From: Siphonodentalium dalli
Taxonomy: Eukaryota > Mollusca > Scaphopoda > Gadilida > Siphonodentaliidae
Reading direction: 5' to 3'
Length of the DNA stretch: 64,000 bases
Assembly: GCA_032622095.1 (NCBI GenBank)
Contig: CP136069.1
Coordinates: 165,408,394-165,472,393, forward strand
Part shown: positions 1-11,450 of the stretch, in pieces
How positions within the stretch are numbered: the stretch's first letter is position 1
Layout of the letters: each line of letters opens with the position of its first letter
Made by a program: the position numbers and the translations under genes
The notes under the pieces: model-generated
Told to the model about the DNA's origin: nothing
Databases searched by the model: none
Seen by the model: the letters and a program-made list of their open reading frames with translations, nothing else

Positions 1-156
1 GACGTTGCTCTAGCATGCCGAGTGACGTCACATGCGCCTGATCCTTAGGTCGGCTACTGAATTATTCTTTTTGGTGTGAGTTAATCGGAGAACCTATAAA
101 AATACACTTAAATTAAGGAGACATCGCTATAATTGTTGAGACAAAATCGTTATCTC

Positions 157-297
157 GGCAACATCGTGGGGTATACATCGGGTACATCGGGTACATCGGG
201 ATTTAATACCCGGATGGCTCCGCCCCGGGGTTCAAAATCTACATCCAGGTATTAAATCTCCATGTACGTGTACCCCCGATGTTGCGGAAGATAATTA
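157..297. repeat. Imperfect inverted repeat
   Basis: Two arms of about 45 bp face each other. The left reads CAACATCG followed by repeats of ACATCGGGT, then ATTTAATACC. The right arm is the reverse complement, ending CCCCGATGTTG. The left arm holds a short direct triplication of TACATCGGG. This is probably a small fold-back element. No open frame is associated with it. Confidence 0.6.
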
Positions 298-299
298 AT

Positions 300-600
300 A
301 TTGAAAAATTCACGAAATATTGATATTCCGGTCTCATATATGCTCTGAAAAATACTTGCCATGGTCACAGCCATTTTACTGCTCTTTTCAATTTTGTGCA
401 TAGAAGTCATACAAACGATCTATATTTTTACCATATCAGAAATAGACTAACGCGGAACGCTCTTCTCTGTCCCATGTCGTGCAAATGGCTGTTTTTTTGT
501 TTGGTACCCTTAACATTGTGTTCAAAGTTGTAATTTGTATGACTTCAATGCGTCTTCATAATGCTCGTAGAAAGGTAGAAAATTTTGTATTTTGGATCGC
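300..600. repeat. Diverged copy of the 44.7-45.1 kb repeat arm
   Basis: This stretch matches the reverse complement of about 44,690-45,085. Shared features in order are CAAAATATTGATAT, CCATGGTCACAGCCATTTT, CGGAACGCT, GTGCAAATGGCT, and ACTTCAATGCGTCTT. A weaker match lies at 42,890-42,960. A 100-codon frame starting at 479 lies across it and into the next element. Since the repeat occurs in both orientations, that frame is not evidence of a gene. A palindromic element interrupts it on the right. Confidence 0.6.
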
Positions 601-615
601 CAACCGCCATGTGTC

Positions 616-998
616 TTCAAGGAGGAGGTCAAGTGACCAATTTCGAATGGACATTTCCATGCAAATCTCCGCAGCAAAAGTTACAGAGTTGCAAATATTT
701 CTGGGTGTGACTTTGTGCGGCATTGAAACTTTACACATTTATCTGGCGGGTCGGTTTGGAATTTCTTCCATTAAATGTTGATTTTTGTTGTTGTTTTTTT
801 ATTGATTTTTAAAAACTAGGCAAGTGTTGTATTTCCAGAAAAAAATTCTCAAAAATTGCCAATTTACCAAGCCCAGCCGCCAGATAAATGTTATGTCTGT
901 TTAATGATATGGCTGCTTTAGTTCCCACACAATTGCTTCATATATAACTTTTGCTGGGGAGATTTGCATGGAACTCCCCATTCACTTGACCTCCTTGA
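616..998. mobile_element. Palindromic MITE with ~60-bp terminal inverted repeats
   Basis: The left end reads TCAAGGAGGAGGTCAAGTGA and contains CATGCAAATCTCCGCAGCAAAAGTTA. The right end gives the same blocks in reverse complement, ending CTTGACCTCCTTGA. Inner arms around 735 and 875 share ATTTATCTGGCGG. There is no transposase. It appears to be inserted in the repeat arm at 300-600. Confidence 0.65.
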
Positions 999-1108
999 TG
1001 ACTGAAACGATGATACACCACAATGAACAAAACTTGTACATGGCATCAATATTCACACAAGACTGTGTAAACTATATATATACTGTGCGGCGTCTGCCCA
1101 TGCTATAT

Positions 1109-2056
1109 CACCCGTGGTCAAGTGGTCATACTAATATGCTGTGATACTGGTGATCCTGCTGAATTGCTATGGTGCTGGTAGGGCAAACTGATGCCGTTAT
1201 GAACAAGTACCGTTATATTGTCTAAAGTTGTCATTTACGCAGTGTTTGGCTAATCAGAGCGATTTAAAAAAAACCCAGTGTGTTTATATATACGACCCGC
1301 CATATCAAATCCAATCGGAAGTCGGGATTTTTTTTACCCTGTGCCAATGCATTCTCTTATATATGCGAGTCGACCATAGGTCGCCTCGCATATATAAGAG
1401 AATGCATTGGCCTAACAATTTTTTACAATTTTAATAATTTGTTCTTGTATTCTTTAACAATTTTATAATTTCACCAATACAGAGCCCCAGACAAACATGA
1501 GCAGACGACACTCTTCTAGGTGCTTCTATATATGTGTTGGGCTCCTGCAGGGTAATGGGTGTTTTTTTTTATTTTTTGTCCTAAAAATTGTAAGAAACAT
1601 TTATTTAAAAAACATGATAAAAAATTGTTAAGCCAATGCATTCTCTTATATATGCGAGGCGACCTATGGTCGACTCGCATATATAAGAGAATGCATTGGC
1701 ACAGGGTAAAAAAATCCCGACTTCCGACTGGATTTGATATGGCGGGTCATATATACGCAACATTCAAGAACATATATGTTTTTGAAAAATGTAATAATGC
1801 CTGCGCTGGTGTTTCTAAAACGACGTGAATAACTATCTTGATTATACTGAGTCGATTTTCACCAACTAATACAACCAGTATTAAAAGTATTTCGCAATAA
1901 ATATGTTTTTGAATGTTTGATACGCAAAATGGCTTTTCCTGTTTATGTTCAGAATATAACGGTACTTGTTGTTAACATCACCAGTTTGCATCTAACAGCA
2001 ATTCAGCAGGACACAACCGCACCATAGCATATTAGCAGGATCACTTGACCAGGGGT
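1109..2056. mobile_element. Inverted-repeat element (family E), interrupted by a second element
   Basis: The termini are GTGGTCAAGTGGTC on the left and GATCACTTGACCAGGGG on the right. Subterminal blocks such as CTGATGCCGTTA and GTACCGTTAT are shared with the copy at 11,451-12,016. Removing the nested 455-bp element at 1,294-1,748 brings its length close to that copy. Non-coding. Confidence 0.75.
1294..1748. mobile_element. Double-hairpin MITE (family A), full copy 1
   Basis: The terminal inverted repeats begin GACCCGCCATATCAAATCC. Just inside each end lies the same ~70-bp palindrome, at 1,346-1,414 and 1,632-1,700, with arms starting GCCAATGCATTCTC. A third, weaker hairpin sits in the middle, between GAGCCCC and GGGCTC, and contains GCAGACGAC. 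The insertion is flanked by an exact 8-bp duplication, ATATATAC, at 1,286-1,293 and 1,749-1,756. It is nested in the family E element. There is no coding capacity; an 8-bp duplication would suit a hAT-type transposase, but other copies have poor flanks, so this is uncertain. Confidence 0.85.
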
Positions 2057-3357
2057 GTATATAGGGACACTTCGCTGCTAAATATCCATACAAAGAACTC
2101 TGTTATAATCCATATTTCAAAAGCATGGGATGAAACAAACCAAATAAAGTACTTTACACAACAATATCGCTACTATCGATATGTCAGTGATTCTCTTTGT
2201 AATCTAAGGGGACCAAAACGTCGCAATTCCGGTTAAATCAAATTGAATGCATGCAATTGCTGATTGATTAAACTTCGGACATGCGCACCCATGCATCAAA
2301 TTGAATTGTAAGCCGTGAGACATGTACCGGTAACTAACTATTCAGACAGAGGTTGTGGATCATCATTAACTGAGCAAAATGATATATACATATTGAATAA
2401 GTCGTTAGCACAAGGGTCCGGGAACTTTGTTCTCTATATTTTATAGTATATTACAAGAAGGAATCGAAGGGTCACATGTTCCCAGCTCGAGGAAATCACA
2501 CGACGTCTGGTGAAATGGCTTCAAAGGCACTATTTTTCAAATATTTGAATTTGTTGACATCAGTACCCCCCTTAGACATTAGTATTCACCACTATGTTGG
2601 CACTAACACCCATACAATATGATAAACCAAAACATGTTTGAAAACAATCGAATCCCAAATTCAAAGTCTTATCGATTTTGTTTAAAGACACGGTTGGCCT
2701 TGGCGGTGGTTATCCTGTGAAAATATATCCACCCGTCAAAAACCGCCACAACCAGAAAGAACATCAAAATGTAGATAGACTTTGTACGTATACAAATAAT
2801 AAATATCGCATCAACAGTATGTTATGGTCACATGTTTGACCATTGTTATGTAAACAAGAGCATAATAAGTTACTTTTCTGGTGTTTGTTTATATTATGAT
2901 GGTAAACATAAAGAGCGTTCTTTGTTGGTGAATACCTGATTTGGAACTAATAAAGAGCGTTTATGCCATTTGTGTGTGATTAGCCAGTAGCATTGTGCTG
3001 TCTTCTGTAACACAATCAGGCTCTTGCTTAGGTAAAATATAGTAGGTCTTTATGATAACATGCTGTTTATGCGATGATCATGGTATATATGAACGGAACT
3101 GTATGCGTTTTAATGTTTTTCTGTTTACGGTGTTTGGAACAAATATGAATATTTTCGACAATTAAGGCCGCACATGCCTTTAAATATCAATGTCCTCGTC
3201 CAGCAATTATCTATCACTTTACATGTGGTCGTTTATCGATACTAATACAGTCACACTATACCCGGGTATAAGTTGAAACTATACCTGGTGTTGAAGCAAT
3301 AGGGTGTTTATATTCCCGATTAGATTATTGTTCAACTATGGTGATCCAATGATAGTA
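2057..3357. other. No gene seen
   Basis: This is AT-rich sequence with only short frames. A weak inverted repeat built on ATCAAATTGAATGCATGCA lies near 2,235-2,310. The motif AAAGAGCGTT occurs twice, near 2,911 and 2,952. Nothing else was recognised. Confidence 0.6.
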
Positions 3358-3873
3358 CAGTACCAGTCAAAAGACGTGGCATATTAAGCGCGCTACTGTC
3401 GCGCCCGATATCGCAATAATATGGTAAGTAGGAACGCTTATAAGCGCGCCGCTTGCGATATTATTGCAATATTTTGTGCTTAATATCGCAATATTCGGCG
3501 CTCAATATTGCGACATCTTGCACTCAAAATTGTGTCATTTAAAACAAATTATTGCTTCTTCTATATTGTTTATTGCATAAATAGAGACAATATTTTAGAT
3601 TTGTATATAATTATAGTTGTAACTGCTATATGTACCCTATATTCACTCTATATATATGCACAGTATTTATATAATTTAAATATAACACTATCTGGTCTGC
3701 ATGTATGAAATTTTGCGCGCTTAATATCGGATTATTTTGCGCTCAATATCGCAATAATATAAGCGCGACAGATTGTTGGTATTGCGCTATAATCGCACCT
3801 CTTTCGAAATTAAGCGCGTTCAATATCGCAATAAAGGCGCGCCTCAATATACCACTTCTTCTGACTGGTACTG
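3358..3873. mobile_element. TA-flanked MITE with CAGTACCAGTC ends
   Basis: The left end is CAGTACCAGTCAAAAGACGT and the right end is its near reverse complement, ending GACTGGTACTG. Both are flanked by TA (3,356-3,357 and 3,874-3,875). The CAGT terminus and TA site fit Tc1/mariner-type mobilisation. The interior is unusual: it repeats variants of GCGCTCAATATCGCAATAAT in both orientations. Frames of 66 and 75 codons run through these repeats and are not credible genes. Confidence 0.8.
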
Positions 3874-3875
3874 TA

Positions 3876-4568
3876 GCTGATATAAGAAAATTACAAGCGA
3901 AAGTTGAAATAATTTCAATACACTATGAATGACCATTATGTGAAACATTGCCTGCAGACGGCGCAGAGATGATGATAAACTCAACATTGATGGTGATGGA
4001 AAGTTTTTCAGAAACTTGATCTTCCAAAAATTAAGCTACATCCTCAAAGTTATATTAAAAATATTTTATACGTATGTACGTGATAAAAATAAGTTTTATT
4101 CGTTCATGGATACATTGTGTGGAGTGCCGTGACCAATGGTGGCCGTCTACACGGCACCCTCGAATGTGGCATAATTCGATCAATAAGGGATTTGTCGAAA
4201 CGCTGGAGCTCTTATCTAGTGCAACTATTGGTTTATTTTGCAGGAAAGGATAATACATGTACATGTATTAAAGCAATGGTACCTAAATCTGAGGTATGAA
4301 GTTTCTGCCATTGAATCCCAACAGAACCAATAGTGCAACAAAAAAAATGGTTTAACAAACATTAAAACAACTTTTTTTAGGTATACCATCGATAGAGAGT
4401 TTGACAGAAGATATTTGCAAAACGCACTGCATTATCTAGGTTATGACCCCAACTAGGGTATGCGCTCAGTCTAGCATCTGAAATCATGACTGTCTGCGAG
4501 AAAATAAATTAAACATTTTTCATGGCAAATTATAGATTTTTTTTTTGGTAGACATTTGCAGAACTATA
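3876..4568. other. No gene seen
   Basis: The sequence has short frames only. A short inverted pair, TGCAACTATTGGTT near 4,219 and AACCAATAGTGCA near 4,325, may be an old fold-back remnant. Confidence 0.5.
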
Positions 4569-4569
4569 G

Positions 4570-4828
4570 GGATTTTTTACCCTGTGCCAATGCATTCTCT
4601 TATATATGCGAGTCGACCATAGGTCGCCTCGCATATATAAGAGAATGCATTGGCTTAACAATTTTTTATCATGTTTTTTAAATAAATGTTTCTTACAATT
4701 TTTAGGACATAAAATAAAAAACAGCCATTACCCTGCAGGGAGCCCCACACATATATAGAAGCATATAGAAGAGTGTCGTCTGCTCATGTTTGTCTGGGGC
4801 TCTGTATGGGTGAAATTATAAAATAGTC
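4570..4828. mobile_element. Half copy of the double-hairpin MITE (family A)
   Basis: One complete hairpin (4,586-4,654) is followed by the inner sequence of family A in the reverse orientation, including the GTCGTCTGC-containing central hairpin near 4,768. It ends near ATGGGTGAAATTATAAAAT. The second hairpin and both GACCCGCC termini are absent, so this is a truncated copy. Confidence 0.75.
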
Positions 4829-6086
4829 AATTGGAAGGCGAAAATTAAAGTTGCTGAATTATGTGCAAATAATTCCAATACTTGACCAAAGTTACTCAAA
4901 ATATTTGTGACTAACACTAAGTTAGTCATATTTAGTCAGTATGTCCAACCCAGGGGGGTGGACAACTTACTGTTACAGCTTGGAAATCAGAAGCCAACCG
5001 GAGTAAACAATTACATTTCACAGAAATAGAAGTTTCTAATTGAGGGGTGGGGGATACAGTTGACTATCGACGTTGACGCATCGAAGAGAGCATCTTGTCA
5101 CGTCACTGCAAGTATCACTCACTATTTGTATCAATCACTAACTTTTGTCAGAGACGTTGTGACTCATACGATTTGGCGCCTACTCACCAGACTACTCACC
5201 ACTCATCGTGTTCCCAAGACCACTATCGCCATGTCCCTGTTTATGAGATTTCCATTGATAACACATTTTCATAAGGGGGCGCTATATCCCTACGAATCAG
5301 ATGGTTATATGCTCCGGTTTAAGGATGTGAAAAGCGACAATTTATGTTTGACACCCGATATAGACATTCTAGACAAGTTCCTTAGCGTTGTATCTCTCAA
5401 TAAATTGGGTAATTTCAGTAGTTACAAGGAACACATACTGCTACCTCACGTCCAAGCTGACACCCCCTAAGGTTTGACAAATTCTAAATATAGGCCATTT
5501 CAATCCCAACTTTTGACCAAAGGTGGTAAATATGCAAATGTTGGTCTAAAACAAACACATACCCCCTAATAAATTGTTGGAAAAACTGAATAACAGAACA
5601 AGTTCAACCTATTGTTGTTGTAAAATTTCCAATTCATGTTGTTCCAGGTATAAAATTTCCAGCTGTTGAACGTGTTGATAAAATGTTTGGTGCAAGAAAC
5701 ATAACCCAACCCCCTTGTCGGGACGTCCCTGTGGGTTGTACTTGAGATTTCCAGCTGACAAAATATGTTCACGAGGGGGTGAATCGACCCCTTGTTCCCA
5801 CGTCCCTGCGTATCATAGATAGATATATTATCCGGGTTAAGGGTGTGAAAACTGAAAAATTATGTTTCATAGTACTCGAACATAATTTGTGATTGGAGAT
5901 ATTTGTAAATACAAAGAACACGTACTATTTGTGATTTATGTTTGTAATCGTAGGTTCATAGTATTGGCGGAATGATAAATTGTTATTTCTTACAAACAAT
6001 TGTAGATTCTTACAAAGAAAAAGTTTCATAGTATTGACCTGGCAGGTTGTATTCTCCGTTATGGCTACGTTCATACACTGACAAGT
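4829..6086. other. No supported gene; an unsupported 136-codon frame lies here
   Basis: A frame at 5,060-5,470 (+) is the longest in the stretch, but I recognise no domain, signal peptide or splice context. The DNA after it (5,480-5,800) repeats phrases such as TTTCCAACTTTTGACC and CACGTCCCTG, which recur near 17.9, 19.8, 28.5 and 33.3 kb. This marks the area as repeat-derived. Confidence 0.5.
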
Positions 6087-6215
6087 CTGCACGATATGGT
6101 TTGCAGTCATGTCGTCGTAGAAAACGATATGATGCCAGAATATGATGACCTAAAACATTCATATAAAATGTATCTGTACCACAGCTAACTACGTGAGCAG
6201 TAAAAACTATGTAGC

Positions 6216-9200
6216 GCCATTACATACTCATGATCGTATGTATGTAAGTACCCACCCACCACCCCATCCCGCTACCCATAGTATTTTATGTGTCGCAGGC
6301 GCCACTACATACTCATGATCGTATGTATGTAAGTACCCACCCACCACCCCATCCCGCTACCCATAGTATTTTATGTGTCGCAGGCGCCACTACATACTCA
6401 TGATCGTATGTATGTAAGTACCCACCCACCACCCCATCCCGCTACCCATAGTATTTTATGTGTCGCAGGCGCCACTACATACTCATGATCGTATGTATGT
6501 AAGTACCCACCCACCACCCCATCCCGCTACCCATAGTATTTTATGTGTCGCAGGCGCCACTACATACTCATGATCGTATGTATGTAAGTACCCACCCATC
6601 CACCCCATCCCGCTACCCATAGTATTTTATGTGTCGCAGGCGCCACTACATACTCATGATCGTATGTATGTAAGTACCCACCCATCCACCCCATCCCGCT
6701 ACCCATAGTATTTTATGTGTCGCAGGCGCCACTACATACTCATGATCGTATGTATGTAAGTACCCACCCATCCACCCCATCCCGCTACCCATAGTATTTT
6801 ATGTGTCGCAGGCGCCACTACATACTCATGATCGTATGTATGTAAGTACCCACCCACCACCCCATCCCGCTACCCATAGTATTTTATGTGTCGCAGGCGC
6901 CACTACATACTCATGATCGTATGTATGTAAGTACCCACCCATCCACCCCATCCCGCTACCCATAGTATTTTATGTGTCGCAGGCGCCACTACATACTCAT
7001 GATCGTATGTATGTAAGTACCCACCCACCACCCCATCCCGCTACCCATAGTATTTTATGTGTCGCAGGCGCCACTACATACTCATGATCGTATGTATGTA
7101 AGTACCCACCCACCACCCCATCCCGCCACCCATAGTATTGTATGTGTCGCAGGCGCCACTACATACTCATGATCGTATGTATGTAAGTACCCACCCACCA
7201 CCCCATCCCGCTACCCATAGTATTTTATGTGTCGCAGGCGCCACTACATACTCATGATCGTGTGTATGTAAGTACCCACCCACCACCCCATCCCGCTACC
7301 CATAGTATTGTATGTGTCGCAGGCGCCACTACATACTCATGATCGTATGTATGTAAGTACCCACCCACCACCCCATCCCGCTACCCATAGTATTTTATGT
7401 GTCGCAGGCGCCACTACATACTCATGATCGTATGTATGTAAGTACCCACCCACCACCCCATCCTGCCACCCATAGTATCTTATGTGTCGCAGGCGCCACT
7501 ACATACTCATGATCGTATGTATGTAAGTACCCACCCACCACCCCATCCTGCCACCCATAGTATATTATGTGTCGCAGGCGCCACTACATACTCATGATCG
7601 TATGTATGTAAGTACCCACCCACCACCCCATCCCGCTACCCATAGTATTTTATGTGTCGCAGGCGCCACTACATACTCATGATCGTATGTATGTAAGTAC
7701 CCACCCACCACCCCATCCTGCCACCCATAGTATTTTATGTGCCGCAGGCGCCACTACATACTCATGATCGTATGTATGTAAGTACCCACCCACCACCCCA
7801 TCCCGCTACCCATAGTATTTTATGTGTCGCAGGCGCCACTACATACCCATGATCGTATGTATGTAAGTACCCACCCACCACCCCATCCCGCTACCCATAG
7901 TATTTTATGTGTCGCAGGCGCCACTACATACTCATGATCGTATGTATGTAAGTACCCACCCACCACCCCATCCTGCCACCCATAGTATCTTATGTGCCGC
8001 AGGCGCCACTACATACTCATGATCGTATGTATGTAAGTACCCACCCACCACCCCATCCCGCTACCCATAGTATTTTATGTGTCGCAGGCGCCACTACATA
8101 CTCATGATCGTATGTATGTAAGTACCCACCCATCCACCCCATCCCGCTACCCATAGTATTTTATGTGTCGCAGGCGCCACTACATACTCATGATCGTATG
8201 TATGTAAGTACCCACCCACCACCCCATCCCGCTACCCATAGTATTTTATGTGTCGCAGGCGCCACTACATACTCATGATCGTATGTATGTAAGTACCCAC
8301 CCACCACCCCATCCCGCCACCCATAGTATTGTATGTGTCGCAGGCGCCACTACATACTCATGATCGTATGTATGTAAGTACCCACCCACCACCCCATCCC
8401 GCTACCCATAGTATTTTATGTGTCGCAGGCGCCACTACATACTCATGATCGTGTGTATGTAAGTACCCACCCACCACCCCATCCCGCTACCCATAGTATT
8501 GTATGTGTCGCAGGCGCCACTACATACTCATGATCGTATGTATGTAAGTACCCACCCACCACCCCATCCCGCTACCCATAGTATTTTATGTGTCGCAGGC
8601 GCCACTACATACTCATGATCGTATGTATGTAAGTACCCACCCACCACCCCATCCTGCCACCCATAGTATCTTATGTGTCGCAGGCGCCACTACATACTCA
8701 TGATCGTATGTATGTAAGTACCCACCCACCACCCCATCCTGCCACCCATAGTATATTATGTGTCGCAGGCGCCACTACATACTCATGATCGTATGTATGT
8801 AAGTACCCACCCACCACCCCATCCCGCTACCCATAGTATTTTATGTGTCGCAGGCGCCACTACATACTCATGATCGTATGTATGTAAGTACCCACCCACC
8901 ACCCCATCCTGCCACCCATAGTATTTTATGTGCCGCAGGCGCCACTACATACTCATGATCGTATGTATGTAAGTACCCACCCACCACCCCATCCCGCTAC
9001 CCATAGTATTTTATGTGTCGCAGGCGCCACTACATACCCATGATCGTATGTATGTAAGTACCCACCCACCACCCCATCCCGCTACCCATAGTATTTTATG
9101 TGTCGCAGGCGCCACTACATACTCATGATCGTATGTATGTAAGTACCCACCCACCACCCCATCCTGCCACCCATAGTATCTTATGTGCCGCAGGCGCCAC

Positions 9201-9870
9201 TACATACTCATGATCGTATGTATGTAAGTACCCACCCACCACCCCATCCCGCTACCCATAGTATTTTATGTGTCGCAGGCGCCACTACATACTCATGATC
9301 GTATGTATGTAAGTACCCACCCACCACCCCATCCTGCCACCCATAGTATTTTATGTGCCGCAGGCGCCACTACATACTCATGATCGTATGTATGTAAGTA
9401 CCCACCCACCACCCCATCCCGCTACCCATAGTATTTTATGTGTCGCAGGCGCCACTACATACCCATGATCGTATGTATGTAAGTACCCACCCACCACCCC
9501 ATCCCGCTACCCATAGTATTTTATGTGTCGCAGGCGCCACTACATACTCATGATCGTATGTATGTAAGTACCCACCCACCACCCCATCCTGCCACCCATA
9601 GTATCTTATGTGCCGCAGGCGCCACTACATACTCATGATCGTATGTATGTAAGTACCCACCCACCACCCCATCCCGCTACCCATAGTATTTTATGTGTCG
9701 CAGGCGCCACTACATACTCATGATCGTATGTATGTAAGTACCCACCCACCACCCCATCCTGCCACCCATAGTATATTATGTGCCGCAGGCGCCACCACAT
9801 ACTCATGATCGTATGTATGTAAGTACCCACCCATCCACCCATCCTGCCACCCATAGTATCTTATGCTACC
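6216..9870. repeat. 85-bp satellite, about 43 units, with higher-order structure
   Basis: Units start at 6,216, 6,301, 6,386 and 6,471, giving a period of exactly 85 bp. Units with CCCATCCACC instead of CCCACCACC are 86 bp. The unit carries ATGATCGTATGTATG and ends TGTCGCAGGC. Diagnostic variants recur 1,191 bp apart: GTGTGTATG at 7,261 and 8,452, and ACATACCCAT at 7,841 and 9,032. The latter appears again 425 bp later at 9,457. Minus-strand frames through it (9,633-9,903) are repeat artefacts, since 85 is not a multiple of 3. Confidence 0.95.
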
Positions 9871-9993
9871 GAAATTTGTCTGTAAATATCTCGCAAGAGT
9901 CAAGCATACATGTATTTGAAGGCAAATGCCAGTAGCACCGTTACAAGTGGAACTGCCTAACTTTTACTTCTAATGTCGTTCACTTTGGTAAAG

Positions 9994-10058
9994 ATGCATG
10001 TTATATGCATGTTATATGCATGTTATATGCATGTTATATGCATGTTATATGCATGTTT
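9994..10058. repeat. 11-bp tandem repeat (ATGCATGTTAT), about six copies
   Basis: Six consecutive copies of ATGCATGTTAT lie inside family K. The compact relative has only one TGCATGTTA-like site (TAACATGCA near 60,540), so the array is a second local expansion in this copy. Confidence 0.9.
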
Positions 10059-10099
10059 CCGTTCATACGAAATGCCTGTAAAACATACCGTGCAAACTT

Positions 10100-11033
10100 G
10101 TCAGAGTATGAATGTACCCATAGTATAATCGATGTGGTTGGAATTTCGACAATCCCAATTAATTGCTACATTTTTCCATCGGAGAAAGCTTTTGGATACT
10201 ACATGTAACTTCTCGGTTTTATTCACTGAAATAAGTACACAATATGTCTTTAATATGTGCCATCCAGTATGTATGATACAAAAATAGCAAGATAATTAAG
10301 CGCATGTCGCTCTGACAATATCATGTTCTGCTCGATCGTGCAATAAACGAAGTATTCCGGCATATCGGAAACGAATAAACTCGTATGAACCTCGTTTGCC
10401 TCGATGTCATGAAATTGCCATTGCTAGAAACCCAGACATGCGTTTCCAGATAACAAATTGGATTGTAAGCTGTTACGGATGTTTGCGTAATTGCTCCGGA
10501 ATGAAAAGATACGGAGTATTTACGAAACGGTGTGAATAAATTTCACGTTATCTTGATAGATGGATCTAAGTATGAAAGATAAGGTCTAAAAGACGCGTTT
10601 TTCATCCTTAATTGATCGCAGGCCGTTACTACGGCCTATATTTAAAACTTTTATCAATTATGAATGTATTTTTCTGGGCGAACCTTGCATGTGATATCAG
10701 AACATATCTCAATAATGATAAGGCGATATATCAATCAATCAAGAGAATATTGGGCGAAGAATCGTCGATGAGTGCGAAGTCGTGTGGTTCTATATATAAT
10801 CATTGTATAACAATTGAAATTCGCGGTTCGGAAAGGACAGGTCGTCATCTCAGGAGGTCTGGCATGAGAGAGAGAGATATGTTTATTCCTCCAAATATGG
10901 AGACCATTATGGTACAAAATATACATACAATTTTAAAGTTAACTGGTGACATATATACACACATATAACGTGGACGCTTCTCGTCTCGCTTATAGAAGTT
11001 CCAATCAAAATAATTTAAATGTATGTTCGTTAT
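10100..11033. other. No gene seen
   Basis: A fragment TTATTCACTGAAATAAGTAC...AATATGTCTTTAA near 10,218-10,252 matches the right end of the repeat at 12,754-13,125. A 118-codon frame at 10,612-10,968 has no recognisable motif and is overlapped by open frames on the other strand. Confidence 0.5.
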
Positions 11034-11034
11034 C

Positions 11035-11418
11035 TTAAAGATACACAATCCGAATTAACGCTCCTAAATTACTATTTCTTTGGCTTCGGGGGTATACCAA
11101 TATTTGATTCGAGTCGAGGAGCCCACCCATCAAAGCTCAGGGTTATCATCGATTTTTGAAATCTGTTATTTTTCACCACCTGGAATATTTGGCGGCATAG
11201 CAAATATTCGACTATCGATGCCAGGTTGCGTTGAACAACATGTTGATATATAACACGTTTTTTTGTGGAAATTTTATACTATAGAGATGACAGTGGTTAG
11301 TATTATTTTTTGGTAATTAATCGATTCTGATATATAACTAAAGCGTCTTTTGAAGAAATATTGTTGTAGTTGGGATGTGATGATACGAGGACCATCGAAT
11401 CGGATTGTGTACCTTTAA
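11035..11418. mobile_element. Inverted-repeat MITE (family G), diverged copy
   Basis: The left end TTAAAGATACACAATCCGA and right end TCGGATTGTGTACCTTTAA are inverted. The subterminal block CCTAAATTACTATTTCTTTG is shared with the copy at 14,692-15,040. The two arms have diverged more than in that copy. Non-coding. Confidence 0.7.
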
Positions 11419-11450
11419 TTATCAGATATAACGCGGTGGTTCGCGTTAAC

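Larger units (their letters stand above)
6087..10099. mobile_element. Transposon-like unit (family K) enlarged by two tandem arrays
   Basis: The left end reads GCACGATATGGTTTGCAG with CGTCGTAGAAAACGATATG inside. The right end reads CCTGTAAAACATACCGTGC, its diverged reverse complement. A compact relative lies at 60,470-60,847 and aligns on both sides of the satellite. For example, GTATTTGAAGGCAAATGCC and CACCGTTACAAGTGGAACT at about 9,910-9,955 match it in reverse orientation. In this copy an 85-bp satellite fills 6,216 to about 9,870 and an 11-bp array fills 9,994-10,058. No protein gene is present. Confidence 0.75.

Noticed and set aside
5060-5470. 136-codon frame as a gene
   Set aside because: Adjacent to interspersed repeat sequence, with no motif, signal peptide or repeat-independent support.
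6216-9870. Possible CRISPR array
   Set aside because: The whole 85-bp unit repeats with no unique spacers, no cas genes are nearby, and the DNA is eukaryote-like.
10612-10968. 118-codon frame as a gene
   Set aside because: No recognisable domain, open frames on the opposite strand at the same place, and no splice or transcript signals.
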